A stretch of 64,000 nucleotides of DNA from Calliopum simillimum (GCA_951812925.1 OX638369.1:62510228-62574227); one strand, 5' to 3'. Numbered from the stretch's first letter, positions 35,128 through 47,660 are shown. The notes: a model not told the origin generated them from the sequence alone. Numbers and translations are program-made.

Positions 35128-36068
35128 CCTACAAATCTCATTGCCCTCCGTAGAAAAATCGACAATGACGGAAAGATTCAATGCCAAACCTTGTATAACT
35201 ATACCGTTATCCTCTAAAACTCCCTACTATTGCATATTCTCTAAATCGTTTTTATTGTTTCCGAGAACGCCTATATTGGTTATACAAATACACAAAATCT
35301 GTAAAGCACAAGGCGTTATAAGCGCCAAAAATGGTCCAATAGTGTCAGGCCTAGGATTCATGTGCAGCAGCTTAGGGACCCGCACCACAAAGGGGGTCGC
35401 GCCAGAATTTTTTGTTTTTAAAATGGTTTGAAAAGTCAATTCCGAAATCATGTGCACTTAAAATTGACCTCTGGAAAGATAAGGTCTCTTTTTCGCAACG
35501 CGTAACATATAGTGAATTTCAAATAAGTTTTAAAGTCAATTATGGTTTCCTGTGCGTTCGGTTACAGTCCATGTTTTTCATATCTGCAAAAAGCAAAAAA
35601 TCTATAAACTTGTGTTACCATAATCTGAATCCTGAATTGTGAGATTCTGTGCCGAAATCCTGAAATTTTTTTGGAATGAGTATATGCCATGTCGAATGTA
35701 TACCGTGCAGTTTTTTTTCTTCAAAGTCTGTGTGGAAAAATAAATCTCGAACTTTCAAAGTGCGTCCTATGTGAAATATGATAAATGGCGATAAAGTCGT
35801 CTAAGCCTTGTGCGACCTGTTGAATTGATACCTCTCGGGGCCGTATTTCTTCTTTCCATGTTATTCTTTCATGAGTTATTCCAAGTTGATCCGAAAGCCA
35901 CATGTTATTCTGAACTCTTGTGTACTTATGTATGTAATTTGAAAAAAAAGGTTTCAAACAAATTCTCACATGTACCGCATATGCATTATTATTCTTCTAC
36001 TCAGGACATTTTCAAATAACAAAAGCAGAATGTTTACAGGAATTCAAATAAAATAGATACAAATGTTA
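35128..36068. other. low-repeat stretch, origin unknown
   Basis: Overlapping frames on both strands (35120-35431 plus, 35227-35457 minus) are open but unrecognised. It may be interior sequence of the putative older element at 34407-36876. Confidence 0.3.
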
Positions 36069-36657
36069 GAAGAAGTAAGGGCGAGTTCTGAACAAAAACT
36101 TGGTGAACTCGAACAAGTGGGAGTGCACTTTCAATACAAACATTTTTTTTAGAACGCAATGGAAACGTAATTTGATATAATACAACTAAATATCTCGCAG
36201 GCATTAAAGATAATGAGTGTAAGCTCAGGTCAAGCTGCGCAAGTTGAGATGAATTGGTCATACTCTCCGGAAACCACACATTGAAGTCTGTCGCCAGGTT
36301 CTTGAGAGGAACCCACAAGGCAGTAGAGGACGAGGTAGATCAAAAACCAACTGGAAAAGGTCGGTGGATAAAGAAATCCAAGAATCGGGAAAGTTGTGGC
36401 AAGAGATAAAAGTGACCGAAAGGGATCGCGACAAATGGAGACGTTTTATATTGGCTTTATGCTCCTCTTAGGAGTTAAAGGAGAATACAAACAAACACAC
36501 AGTGCAATCTCAGACCAAATCGGGCAAGAGGACGTGGCATCTCACAAGCAAGCAAAATTTTCAAAATGATTAATGAAAAGTATTTTAGATAACACAATGA
36601 AATGCTACAGTGTAGATATTTGAAATTTTGACGAGGCTTTAGATTTCACCCTTACTA
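36069..36657 (+). mobile_element. decayed Helentron-like copy split by a LINE
   Basis: The left part (36069-36228) and right part (36490-36657, ending CACCCTTACTAG) each align by eye to the family's tandem units and 3' end, though heavily mutated. A LINE 3' fragment lies between them. The hairpin is corrupted. Confidence 0.7.
36229..36471 (+). pseudogene. 5'-truncated LINE 3' end (RT C-terminus)
   Basis: One frame reads KLRKLR*IGHTLRKPHIEVC, then ERNPQGSRGRGRSKTNW, then RDRDKWRRFILALCSS and a stop (36469-36471). The RxxWIGHxLR and GxRxRGRxxxxW motifs with a terminal RDRxxW are characteristic of the C-terminus of endonuclease/RT LINEs. A TGA at 36250 replaces the expected tryptophan of the WIGH motif. 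The surrounding Helentron sequence shows AGTGtAAgCTCAG before and AGTGcAAtCTCAG after it, a likely eroded target duplication. The clade is not resolved. Confidence 0.82.
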
Positions 36658-36926
36658 GTTTATTTTAAATTTTACAGCATTGTTAGATTTTTGACTTTGC
36701 ACTTTTGTATGAGTAGAGTGAATAAACTCTATTATTACGAGTCGTCAATTATGTATAAATCCGTCATTAAGTAGCTTCTTTTCAAAATTTGTCAATTATA
36801 CTTAAAGAGTTTATCTTACCAATCAAAGCCAGCCGGCCAGTTGCCCACCCTAGAAAAAAATCTTAGCTACGCCAATGCTTACACATAAACTCTCTCTGCC
36901 GATCTTTGAACTAAATCAATAATAGA

Positions 36927-37040
36927 AGCCATCCATAAGCCTCATGGGAGTAAGGGAAGGGGTCTAGGCAAGCGTGACGCGCCGTTAAATGAAACCTGGT
37001 CAAGTGACGCTATGGCGTCACAAGATTTATGGACGGTTAA
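36927..37040. mobile_element. degraded PIF/Harbinger-like MITE
   Basis: Left GCCATCCATAAGCCTCATG and inverted right AACCGTCCATAAATCTTGTG resemble the ends of the 19813-19970 MITE (CTGTCCATAAACTCTGTG), with inner GTGACGC motifs. Flanking duplication unclear. Confidence 0.55.
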
Positions 37041-37042
37041 TA

Positions 37043-37235
37043 CAGGGTGCGCGGGAGTCGGTAGAACACCGGAAAATTTATGATTTCTGGGACTATTCTA
37101 AACAACTTTTCTTATTTCGATTTTTGCGAAATTTGCAAATCCAACGGAGTTGTTGGATGATATCGGTCAAAAATTATTTAAAATAGTTCCAGAAATCTTA
37201 ATTTTCCGTTGTTTTACCGACTGCCGCCCACCCTG
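37043..37235. mobile_element. 193-bp MITE with CAGGGTG ends
   Basis: Imperfect inverted repeats of about 55 bp: left CAGGGTGCGCGGGAGTCGGT, inverted right CAGGGTGGGCGGCAGTCGGT, extending inward over GGAAAATT and GATTTCTGG. No duplicated flank is seen, so the superfamily is open. It directly abuts the preceding MITE. Confidence 0.7.
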
Positions 37236-38067
37236 CATATGGGTAAATATGTAAAGGTAGATGTTAAAGAGGTGTATCACACCACTCTCCCTGGAAATAT
37301 TCTTTGCACAATAAAACTCACGGTCGTATTTATGAGGAGAGCTCATCAGCACCGTGGAATTTTGGAAATGAATTGCTAGCATCACATCAAACATTATTTT
37401 CTTGACGGATATTACATAAATAGTTGCATAGTTTATCTTCGAAATTTTTAAAATCAAACGGCAACACTTTTCGCATTTATGATACCTTTGTTTGATTTTT
37501 AATGTCTTCATCAAATGGTAGATTTCGTAATTAATTCTTTGGCATCTCGAGATTTGGGTGAGTAAATTTCATATCAACGAAGCATCGCTGCACTTGGCAA
37601 ACGGGCACATGCTCTCTCTCGCATGCTTTGCTTCTAATGCCGGGTTCATTTGGGACCCGTGCGATAGTTGACAATATAATTTTGCACCTTGTCATGTGTG
37701 CTGTTGTTGGCGTGTGTCCGCTGTGAAAATTAAGTGGCAAATGATTTAGGAAGCGTTAATACATCACAGGTTCGGTTCTCTAGTATGCGAAAATGCAGTG
37801 GTTTATTGCTAAGCGCATTATATGTATGCAGTGCGTTAAGTTTCGATTCGTACCGTGAACGCAGTAAAATAAAATTAAGAATTTATGTATAACACAAGAC
37901 AGTAAGTTGTCATTAAAAAATTTATATACATTACACAAGCTGCTTAGCTCTTATTCTTAAATGATCTATAATTGCAAATTTCGCTATGAGCTGGAACTTA
38001 AGGTCTGCGATTTTAATGTGCTTTTTTATTTGTATTCGTACAAATATTTTTATCTTCTAAAAAAAAA
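37236..38067. other. unique intronic stretch
   Basis: No gene or repeat was recognised. The minus frames at 37167-37514 and 37531-37740 lack motifs. Confidence 0.4.
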
Positions 38068-38633
38068 CTAGTAACGGTGTTATCTTTGGCCTGGCCAAAC
38101 ATTAATAACCCTACACTGCAGTATTATGAAAATTTTGCTTATATGGAAGGTGCCACGCCCTCTTGTCTAAGTTCACCCAGTTTTTGCTCAGAGCTTGCAT
38201 TTATAGTATAGTGTTTGAGTGAAATTTAATTGGATTATCTCAAAAAACTCTTTCAGTATGGCATTTTGAAACTTTTGCTTGTCCGAATTTGCCTAGTTTT
38301 TGCCCAGAGCTTGCGCTAACTATTTCTAGTATTTGTGTGTATTTTGGTTGCACTTTCGTGAAGAATACTCTTAAAGTTTCGCTCATTTTCAATCCCTCGA
38401 GCTAACTTTTACGGCAAATCCACTGTATTAAATTTCATCGAATTGTCTTACATAGTTTACCCGTAAAAAATATTTCCGCAGACGGACAGCCAGCCAGACA
38501 GACGGACATGGCTATATCGACACAGTAGGTGACGCTGATCAAGAACATATATTCTTTTCTATACCTGCCACGCCTCCTTCTTTGCGTTGAAGACGGAAGG
38601 ACAAACGGAATATACCCTATGTGTAGGGTATAA
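38068..38633 (-). mobile_element. DINE-1/Helentron-like element, copy 6
   Basis: CTAG, hairpin (TTTGGCCTGGCCAAA), TACACTGCAGTATT, two shortened tandem units, a reduced microsatellite, the core with GAACATATATTC, and the ATACCCTATGTGTAGGGTATAA end. It is shorter than copies 4 and 5 because of internal deletions. Confidence 0.88.
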
Positions 38634-39245
38634 TTAGAGAATGTCTTTAAAGGTGTAACTGCCTCGAAAACTTCGTAAACTCATAACAGTGGTCAAAATC
38701 AATACGAACTTTGACAGATTTACTAGGTTTTCGAGGCTTTTACACATTTCAGGAAATACCCTAAACATTTATTATTATTTCCCCATTTGTTTTTTCACTA
38801 CTTCTTTTGCCCTTCATTGACTTCCGCCCATTTAACATTTGCCGATTCAAATAAGATATCCAAATATTTTGATTGTACTTGCAATTGTTATAAAATGAGT
38901 GCAATAGAGGCCGTTTGCAGAAAAAACATGCAATATTTTTTGTTTATTTCAAAAATAAATATTGTAATCCATTTGTGATGTTTATGCCCACAACAAAGCA
39001 CTTCGCACACTCAATTAATGTAAATCACAATGGATTTAAAATTAAACAATTAAAAGCATTTTCTATGTGGTCAGGGCGAAACTTTAACACCCTATAATGG
39101 AACTGCTTATATGTATATCTTTTTACTCAAAATAATTCATCTATTAGACAAGTTGCGGAAACGTTCATTATTAACACTGTAGAACAGTCAAAAAACTCCA
39201 AAGAGTTTTGAAAAATGTTTTTGGTGTATTTTGGTCTTTGATTTA
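38634..39245. other. AT-rich intronic stretch
   Basis: Two overlapping + frames (38787-38978, 38915-39097) have no recognisable domain. Nothing else noted. Confidence 0.4.
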
Positions 39246-40392
39246 TGGATTTATCAATTTTTGTTATGCTTTAAAAATTTTACAAATGCAATAGAAAATA
39301 GTCGAGCTTTTTTGCTCTAAATGGACTGATTCCACTTTCATTTATATATTTCCAGTCACAAAAAATTCTGTAAATAAAGGCAAAGGAAAATTTAAACTTT
39401 TGTGTTACCAAATTTTTTTCGATTCCTGGAGACTTTTTTGATGTTTTTATAGGCCCTTGACGATTTTTTCAGTGTTTTCGGATATTTTTTTCGACAATGT
39501 ATAGTTCCTACCGAATTTTTCCATATTTTTCGATTAATTCCGATTGCTGAAGTCTTTTTCGATAATTTCAGGATCTAAACGGTTAGATCGGAAATTTGGC
39601 AAGAATCATAAATAACACTGTTCAACGAATTTCAGACATTTGATTTTATCTGAGTTCACACTATGAAATTATTATTCCTTGCTATTGATTTACTAGTAGG
39701 ACTGCATTTACAAAATTTTTCCATCAAAAGGACTCAAGTTTGCTATTTATCGTCCAATCCTTAAGTTTTTGGTGTCAAAATAAAGCTGTAACAATTGCGC
39801 ACAAAACCATGAAAAGTTTTTTAATTTTATATCATTTTAAGCAAGATATATATAATTAAAGGTAGGTGGTTTTTGGATTTTTCAGTACATTTTCTCAATA
39901 AAACGGGCATAAAAAAAGTCTGTCGGACCGATTAAGAAAAATTTTTCGGATTTGAAATTTTTGTTTTTTTTTTTTGCATCATTTGACATTTTCGTTTTGA
40001 TTTTCTGACGGCTAAAAATTTTTTCATTATTTTTTGCGCGGATGTAAGTCGTGATTTTGGATTTGTCATTTTATCTCAAAACTGAGACGTGATGGAAAAA
40101 TTTTGTAAATACAGTCCTACTATATCAATAGCAATGTATAATAATTTCATAAACCGAACTCAAATATTTTTTTTGCATCGAAAAAAATTTAGTAACATAC
40201 AAAAGTTTTAATTTCACTTTGCCTTTGTTTACAGAATATTTTGTGACTGAAAATGGAATAAGTCATACAAAAGTATAATAAATGTTTCAATTTGTTATAA
40301 ATGATAGTGGAATTCAGAACGAAAAAAATTCGACTACTTTCTATTACACTTGTAAAAATTTTTAAAGCATAACAAAGTTTGATAAACTTTCA
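39246..40392. mobile_element. 1.15-kb foldback element with insertion in left arm
   Basis: Arms pair at several anchors: GTTATGCTTTAAAAATTTTA (39263) with its inverse ending at 40373; CAAAGGAAAATTTAAACTTT (39381) with its inverse near 40206-40228; GGACTGCATTTACAAAATTT (39698) with its inverse near 40101-40117. The pairing axis shifts by about 100 bp between outer and inner anchors, which shows about 200 extra bp in the left arm (39420-39640). That extra piece resembles the 6385-6745 repeat. A one-arm relative lies at 30960-31080. Confidence 0.7.
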
Positions 40393-42815
40393 GTGGTAAG
40401 CACTTTACACCAGTTTAATAACGCTTACCAATATTTATAAATTGATTTAAAAGCAAAACTTTCTATATAGCAGTAGTTGAAAAAATGGACCTATTCCCCT
40501 GTTTTTCGTGAAAATTTCTTTTGAGTAATTTATGATGAAATCGTGGTTCAACGAGTGCAATTTTCAGATCAATGGTAAAAAATACAATCTTCGACATCTA
40601 GGTTAAATATCTCAATGCCCGGTGCCAATATTTCCAATGAAGTGTTTCGATTTTTTTGGCTTTAGCCTGAACAATTGATGTTAATACGAGGCATGGTAAT
40701 CAATTGATGACCAAGTCAAACGTAACACTCTCTCTAGTTACACTTAAAAACAACTCGAGTTTTTTTCTGGTTGTAGGGTGAAATTATAGTAAACTTCAAA
40801 CATCAACTGCAAGCGAAAATTATTTCTCCACAAAAAAAAAACGAAAAAGTTATTTACGAAAATGAAACAAAAACAACAGCAAAATAAATTACAGAAAAAG
40901 GATTGCATTCCGTAAGCATCACAATGGCATAATGAATGCGTTGAATGAGTGTTGGTGAATACTTACACAACAATATCAACAAAAACAACGCTAACAACAA
41001 AAATACTTACACCAAAGAACAATAATGTTAAAACCAAACAAACATGAAAATGCGAATAAACAATGCACACTTACACAAATACACAAACAAACTAATACAC
41101 TCACACGCACGCTTATCTTGTGTACATGTGTGTGTGTGTCTTGTATTGGTCCTTGCATACTTCACTTCCGGTCTCGCTGGTATTGCCAACCATCGCTTCT
41201 ACTGGTCAAAAGCTGCGTTCGAATACCATTGTTTGCCCGCGTTATTTGAAAATTGTTAAAAAGAGTGGGGGGGGAGGGCTCATCAAAGTGAACCGCAATG
41301 TACAGTGGAGTAAAATTTAATAATTTTCTGAATTGATGGATCGTAGCATATATGGTAGGTAGATTCTGAAAAAACTTCAACTAGGAGCAACAAATTTAAG
41401 CTTATAGTTGCATATGGTTTCGATTATAAATAAAACAGGTTTACAAATTTGAAAAAAAAAAAAATATTATTTTTTAAGAAACGAACGATTCAGAAATATT
41501 TCGATTATTTGGAATACATTTTTTTATCGCTCATGTGGAAAAACTGTTTTTTAAGTTGTGAATTCACTTCAACTGACCTGCAGAACAAACGTCTAGTCCA
41601 CATCCAGCCATGAAATTTATAGCTTACACAAAAGATTGTAAGGTGATATACACGTACATATTTTAGTTACTGGTGCAATTCAATTTTAAGTGTCCTTTTT
41701 ATAAAAAAAATATTACTTGGTGAAAAAAATTTGTCCACCAAAGTTTTTTAAATTTAAAAAAAATTACTTGTGAATTTTTTTTAAATTAAAGAATAACACA
41801 GTTCTGGGTTCTTGATAAAGTTAAAAAAGTATAAATTGAGAGTAGGTGATTTTTATAAATTTTTGATCGCTGAATCCGAATATGATCTCTGATTTGCTCT
41901 ATCACGTCTGCAGACGTCTCAGATCTGAGATCCGAGTTATCCGTGATTTAAAGTGCAAGAAACGGAATTTTCAGACATATGGCGTACATCCTGAATTTTC
42001 ATATTATGGACTGACGATTTTTCCAATGTTGATGTCCTACGAATCGTCAACTGTCTCTCTCTGCATTACCTATTCACCAGCCGAGAGACAGTTGAAAATT
42101 TTGAGTCTAAATATTGAGCGAACAAGTATCTTAAAATTGAGAGATGTAATTAGAAGAAGAAAGAGCGAACAATGACGGATTTGCTTATGCGCAATTTAAA
42201 TGGCGAATGAAAAATTTACAATTTTTTCAAATAATCAATAAAATAACACAATTTCAGATAATCCAATATATGTAGATGTGAGACAGTAGCGTATTTCCAC
42301 GTAAATTTATTACAAAAATGGAACACCAAAAAACGTGATTGTTCGTACAAATTAATCTATCGCTATACTACATTTTCTCAATCAGCGGCACTTCTCAGTT
42401 AATAAGAGAGCAAATAAAAACATGAAAACTTTGTATTTTTTCCGTCAACTGACGATCTGTGCACTACGAGGGAACTAGAACAACGCTAGAACCTTTTTGA
42501 ATAGTTGCAAAACTAGTCACTCTTTGGGACTAGATTTAAATTTAACTGCAGGGGTATGACTCAAGTTGGGATTCGGTCGCTGAATGACAATTTTTGGCTT
42601 TTGAACGCCCGCTGCAGGCAAAACCCTGTGTTTACTCAAGAGGAAGGCATCTTCCGAAAAAAGTGTACTAGGCATAAAATGCTTAAAATTGTCCAAGGAA
42701 TACATGTGAAATTTTTGGGAATTTTTTGGAAAGTTAAAAAAAATATTTTTATTTTCTTTAAATAATTTTTGAAAATTTTCTTTTTTTTTTAAAAAATTAT
42801 GCAAAAAAAAATACA
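40393..42815. other. intronic stretch; unnamed repeat at 41860-42000
   Basis: No gene is supported. The segment beginning GCTGAATCCGAATATGATCT (about 41870) with TTTGCTCTATCACGTC and GAGTTATCCGTG looks like a widely dispersed arthropod repeat, by memory only. The + frame at 41882-42175 crosses it. A short CA/TG tract lies near 41118-41135 and a G-run near 41265-41275. Confidence 0.35.
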
Positions 42816-42818
42816 CTA

Positions 42819-44243
42819 AGAGCCAGCGCTTGGCTGACCCTCCTTATAGAATCAAAGCTGAATTTTTTTGTGAGTGTTCTTCCAATAGTAGGCATGAACT
42901 TTTGTTCTGGTGAAATCCTGAGAGGTGGTCCCTTCGTGAGTTATCGGGTTCAATAGGTCGAAAAAACAGCTTTTTGCACATATCTCGTTAACGGTTATAT
43001 CTACAAAAAAATTTAGTGTCACAAGTTTGTAGCCCAGCCAGTTTCGTATCGAAAAGTGGTGCAAATTATTTTCGAAGGACCTATAGCTTAGGAGATATAG
43101 TCAGTGAAATTGGAACTTCCGATCCAACATATAAAATCCATAATTTTTTTTTATTCGGTTTATTTTGTATTTTTAAAGTATGCACTAAAATTCGAGACCG
43201 ATTTCACTGTCGTACAAAAATTTATTCAGGCACAAAGGTCGAGAAAATTAGGATCTCGCTAACGCTTATTTCTACAAAACAATAGTGCTCCACAATTTTG
43301 TATTGTAGCTCAGAAAATTTCATATCGAAAAGTGGTGCAAATTGTATTCGTGTCACCCACAGCTTAGGAGATATCCTATCTTAAGTATTTTCCGCATAGT
43401 AATATAAATTTTGGTTTTCAAATAACTATAACTACGCCAACGTCATAGTATCATGGCTGAATTTTTTTGTGAGTATTTTCCTAATAGTGGGTACTTACTT
43501 TTGTTGTAGTCAGACCGTGAGAAGTGGTGCCTTCGCGAGATATCGGATGCGAAAGGTCGAGAAAATCAGTTTTTTGAACTATTCAGTTACTATGCACCTT
43601 TCGCACCCAATATCTAGCAAAGGCAGCACCTCTCATGGTTTGACTAAAACAAAAGTTTGTACCCACTATTAGGAAAACACTCACAAAAAAATTCAGCCAT
43701 GATACTATGACGTAGGCATAGTTACATTAATATCAAAATCAACATTCAAAAAAACAGTTTTTCTCGACCTTTCGCAACTGATATCTCACGAAGACACCAC
43801 CTCTTACGATTTGACTAAGACAAAAGTTAGTAGTCCCTATTAAAAGAATACCCATACAAAAATTCAGCCATGATACTATGACGTATGCGTAATTATAGTA
43901 ATTTGAAAATCAACATTCATATTACTATGAACACTTGTATGCAGAAAATACCGTAAGATAGGATATCTTCTTAAAAGTGCGTCGCACGAAAACAAATTTG
44001 ACCACTTTGCAATATGAAATTTGCTGAGCTATAAAATTGTGAAGAACTTTTTTTTTGTAAATATAACCGTTAGCGAGATATTTGCAAAAAACGGTTTTTT
44101 TCGACCTTTTGTACCCGATATCTTACGAAGGCACCACCTCTCAGGATTTCACTGGAACAAAAGTTCATACCTACTATTGAAAGAACACCCACAAAAAAAT
44201 TCAGCTTTGACACTATAAGGAGGGTCAGCCAAGCGCTGGCTCT
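42819..44243. mobile_element. 1.4-kb composite foldback element
   Basis: Outer inverted ends AGAGCCAGCGCTTGGCTGAC and its inverse (44224-44243) continue inward through TTTTTTTGTGAGTGTT, GGTGAAATCCTGAGAGGTGG and the inverses of these. An inner palindrome has a different axis (about 43576, compared with 43531 for the outer one). The TCGAAAAGTGGTGCAAATT module occurs twice in the left arm (near 43048 and 43326) and once inverted on the right, showing local duplication. CTAAGAG flanks at 42816-42822 and 44248-44254 could be a 7-bp duplication but overlap the ends awkwardly. No coding region. Confidence 0.8.
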
Positions 44244-44259
44244 CCGTCTAAGAGTTTAA

Positions 44260-45646
44260 AAAAAATTCAAAGAAATTCACACGTATTTCTTGAACGATTC
44301 TAAGCATTTTATTCCTTCTACACTTTTTCCGTAAGATGCATTTCTCTTGAATAAGCCGCGGTGAAACAAATGGCACTAGGACTAAATCCTCCCGGATTAT
44401 TGTTCTTGCACACCGGAACTACCATATTGCCAAATTTGAGCGAAATCGCAGACAAACCAATTTTCACTGCTACGCTTGGCGTGTTTTGCTTCATATATGT
44501 ACATCAAATGAAATGAGGTATATTGCTATGTGTCTAATAGGGGGAAATTCTTCTTTTTCTGTAAATGGAATATTTATCATGTTTTGTCGTCTTCTTATAA
44601 GGAAACTATACATTGATCGTACGCAGGATCTTTCTTACTTTTATTCTTCAACTTTTATACATACTAGGTCTCAGCACACTTTTTTCTATATTTGCTATGA
44701 AAATTTTCTAAGTGTAATAATTTAAGTTGCTTATTTTGCCATGAAAATCGTATACCCAACTTTTTTGATTCGCCCAGATTAAAACGTAATAATTATTGAC
44801 CTTGCACAAAGTGTGATGAAATTAGTTTAAATAATTTTCTGCAATCATATTATGAAGTTTATGATTATTCTGATCCAACACTTTTATTCATTCATGAGCA
44901 TCATTTTTATCAAATTTTACTTCATTATATTGGTTTTCAATAGCACTTATTCATAACTACATAAGTCATTTAAGAAACTTTCCCAAAGTTTTGGAAAAAG
45001 GAAAAATAATTTTGATATATATCATAAGTAGAATTTACTTCACATGATAAGTTGAAAATCAGTTTTTGGAAGGTGCAAGATAGAGTTTTCGCTGCGGAAT
45101 TCACCAATCAGAAAAATTTCATTTTGTTCTGCTGTCTGCTGTGTCATCCAGCTATATACTTATAGCTGAAAAAATTGCATTGTCTTGAGCTTACATGCAG
45201 TGTAAATGCGGCAAAGAGGAAGAGACAGCGTTTGACTTGTCTTGGTTGCTAGGAATGTAGTAAGTATGTGCTGCATGCGTACCAAGTCTGGAATTAAATT
45301 GTGGTTGAAGATTCTTAATGGCCATGTTTTAGCTGTAATTGGAAATTTTTCACTTATCTATGACATGCGGGTACTTTATTTGTTGTTTGTTTGCTTGTAA
45401 CATGTTTAGATTGACAAAAGTAAAATCAAAACGGAAACACTGTAAAAGAAAGTACTTTTGTTAAAATTTATAGGGTTACTCACGATCCGGAGTAACGTAT
45501 TGGGCAACAGAGTAACAAAATTAACGCAATTTATTCTTTCACACTTTTTTAGAAAAATTTTGATTTTGTAATTTTGCAAATAATGTAAGTCATTATCTGT
45601 TTCAAAAAACAATTAAAGGGTAGTAAAAAGTTATTTTCCTAAATGA
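44260..45646. other. AT-rich stretch without recognised gene
   Basis: A + frame at 44486-44725 and a - frame at 45406-45612 have no similarity I can name. No repeats were identified. Confidence 0.4.
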
Positions 45647-46829
45647 TAGGGGTAATTGGGGTAAAGTGGGAAGTGGGGTAAAGTGGGAAATGCCCTTTTT
45701 CGGGCAAACTAGCAAAGTATAGCTGTCATGCGCTTCTGACATGTATTTGCAATGACCGTAAGCAAATCTTTATGGTATAGCGATGCGTGCATACGTATTT
45801 TTGTGATCTCTGGAATCATGTAAAGTTTTTAAGTGATTTTGAGATTTTTAAGCATCGATATTTTTACTGTTTTTGGAGATAAGCCGATTGTACACAAAAA
45901 TATTCATTGTAGTCTTAATTTTGATAACGCAAAAGGATTCCGTGTAATTCATAGAGTGAAAGAATGAAGCTCACATTTTTTGCAAAATTTGGTGTCGGGG
46001 TAAAGTGGGAAATTTTTTATGGGGTAAAGTGGGAAATGTTATTTCACGATTGCTAGTCCCCACTTGTAATGATCATTTCTTAAGGTTGTTTGTATGTGAC
46101 TGAACCATTAAAATAATAATGTATTCTTAGTAAATACATAAACCGTTTAAACTAAAATCTATTACCACGGCGTATTACAAATTGTCTTCGAGCTTAATAC
46201 GAGTATTGAAACCAATTGCTTAATTCGCTCAGAAAAGGTATTGTCTCTTCAAATAAGTTATACTTACTTCCTTTTTCATCGAGCCGTGAAGCAGAAAAGT
46301 TGTGTCACTTTCCAGTGAAATTAAGAAAAGACATTTTTCTTGTACAAAAATTATCCGGTGAGTTCTGGCAAATCATAAATGATTTTGTTAAAATTTTCAA
46401 TAAATTTTCTTCAAAATTTATTGTGCTAAACGCTGAACGCGATATTAAAAACTTTCTTATTAAAACTTTTCCAATTTTAATTAAGTTGTTCGCAACTTAA
46501 TTTTTCTTTCCTAGAATTATAAAGAAATACATGAAAATACTATAAGGAACTCGTGGCTATAACTTTATTTTGCAAATTGCTTATGCAAAATATTTGCACT
46601 AAATTTTCCGAAGAAAAATCTTTCCTTTGCACGCAGGAGTTTCGACAAAAAAACATTCGCTCGGTGGAAAAGATTTCACGAAAAAAGCCTAAAACCCAGA
46701 GTTGAAAATACTCTTTTTCAATAAATAGGTAAGAATTTTAGAATTGCATTGTTTTTCTTATTGGTGAAGACATATTTTGAACAAACTTTCAGAAAAATCC
46801 ATCATTTATATTTGGGGTACATTACGGCT

Positions 46830-47660
46830 AGAATTGGTATAAATACCCTGCTAACCAATTGATTGGGTGTTCCAGTTCTGACAGTTTCATCCATAATCTT
46901 TCATCTATATAAAATTATTCGCTCTCAACATACTCAACCTGTCAACTAGAAACAACAGCTCAATATAGTCAACAGTTTAGTCTTGAGCAAGCGGTACTTT
47001 GGTGCATATTAGGAGTATAATAAAAAGTGATGAAGAGTGGCATTTCTAGTAAAAATCGCGAGAAAATTCTTAAGAAACGTAATTAGAAAATATTGTTAAA
47101 AAACGCGGTATTAAATTTCTTAAAATTGGTTAAAAATTGTGTTAAAAAAATTATATAGAAAAACCTTAAAAAAGTGTAAAGAAAAAAATTCTGTGTTCAT
47201 ACATATACAAAAAAACGTAAAAGAAATAACGCGAGTTTTTTTTTGACGTTAAGTCTTACGTAAAATAGTTGATAACATCAAACATAAGAATTCAATAATC
47301 TTAAAGCTAAGCTTAAACTACTTAAATTAACTTAAAACTAAATTTTTCTACTTAAAATAAGGTAACTAAAATAGTTAATTTAATTATAATTAATCATAAA
47401 AGAAAAAAAGTGAAAAATCATTCAAATTTTTAAAAAAAGAAATTTAACTTGGCTAAGTAGTGTAGAGAAATCATTTGAGCCAAGATTTACTTACCAATAC
47501 CATGTAAATGATATCCGGCTCAAACGAAAACTCCATTTTCTTTTTTTCTACTCAAAATTTTCTTAACCATTAAGCTAACTAACTCTACACAGTGCTGTCA
47601 TCAACATTGGGGTACCTCATCGTTGGATTTTAGCAACAAAAACAAATAAAGTGAGTTTAT
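46830..47660 (+). promoter_or_regulatory. promoter-like segment inside the pogo-like element
   Basis: Two TATA-like boxes (TATAAATAC near 46838, CTATATAAAA near 46904) are followed by TCTCAACATACTCAACCTG and about 700 bp of A-rich sequence ending in AATAAA|GTGAGT near 47649, a possible splice donor. The pattern resembles a TATA promoter with an untranslated leader, but no coding exon follows. Coincidence in AT-rich DNA is a real alternative. Confidence 0.2.

Larger units (their letters stand above)
34407..36876. mobile_element. possible old hAT-like element bounded by GCxTAGCTA
   Basis: Inverted end-like sequences about 2.5 kb apart: left GCGCATAGCTAGGC...AGGTGGGCA at 34407-34437, right (inverted) TGGCGTAGCTAAG...AGGGTGGGCAA at 36840-36874. 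If real, the element is old: it contains the 34447-35119 MITE, a decayed Helentron copy and a LINE fragment. No transposase domain is recognised and no target duplication is clear. Confidence 0.25.

Noticed and set aside
45649..46040. Repeated GTGGGAA strings as a cluster of Su(H) binding sites
   Set aside because: They belong to the GGGGTAAAGTGGGAAA end motif of the pogo-like element and recur at its other end, so transposon structure explains them.
47485..47560. Possible minus-strand exon ending at a GTAAGT near 47488
   Set aside because: The open stretch is about 15 codons, lies inside the transposon, and matches no known protein.
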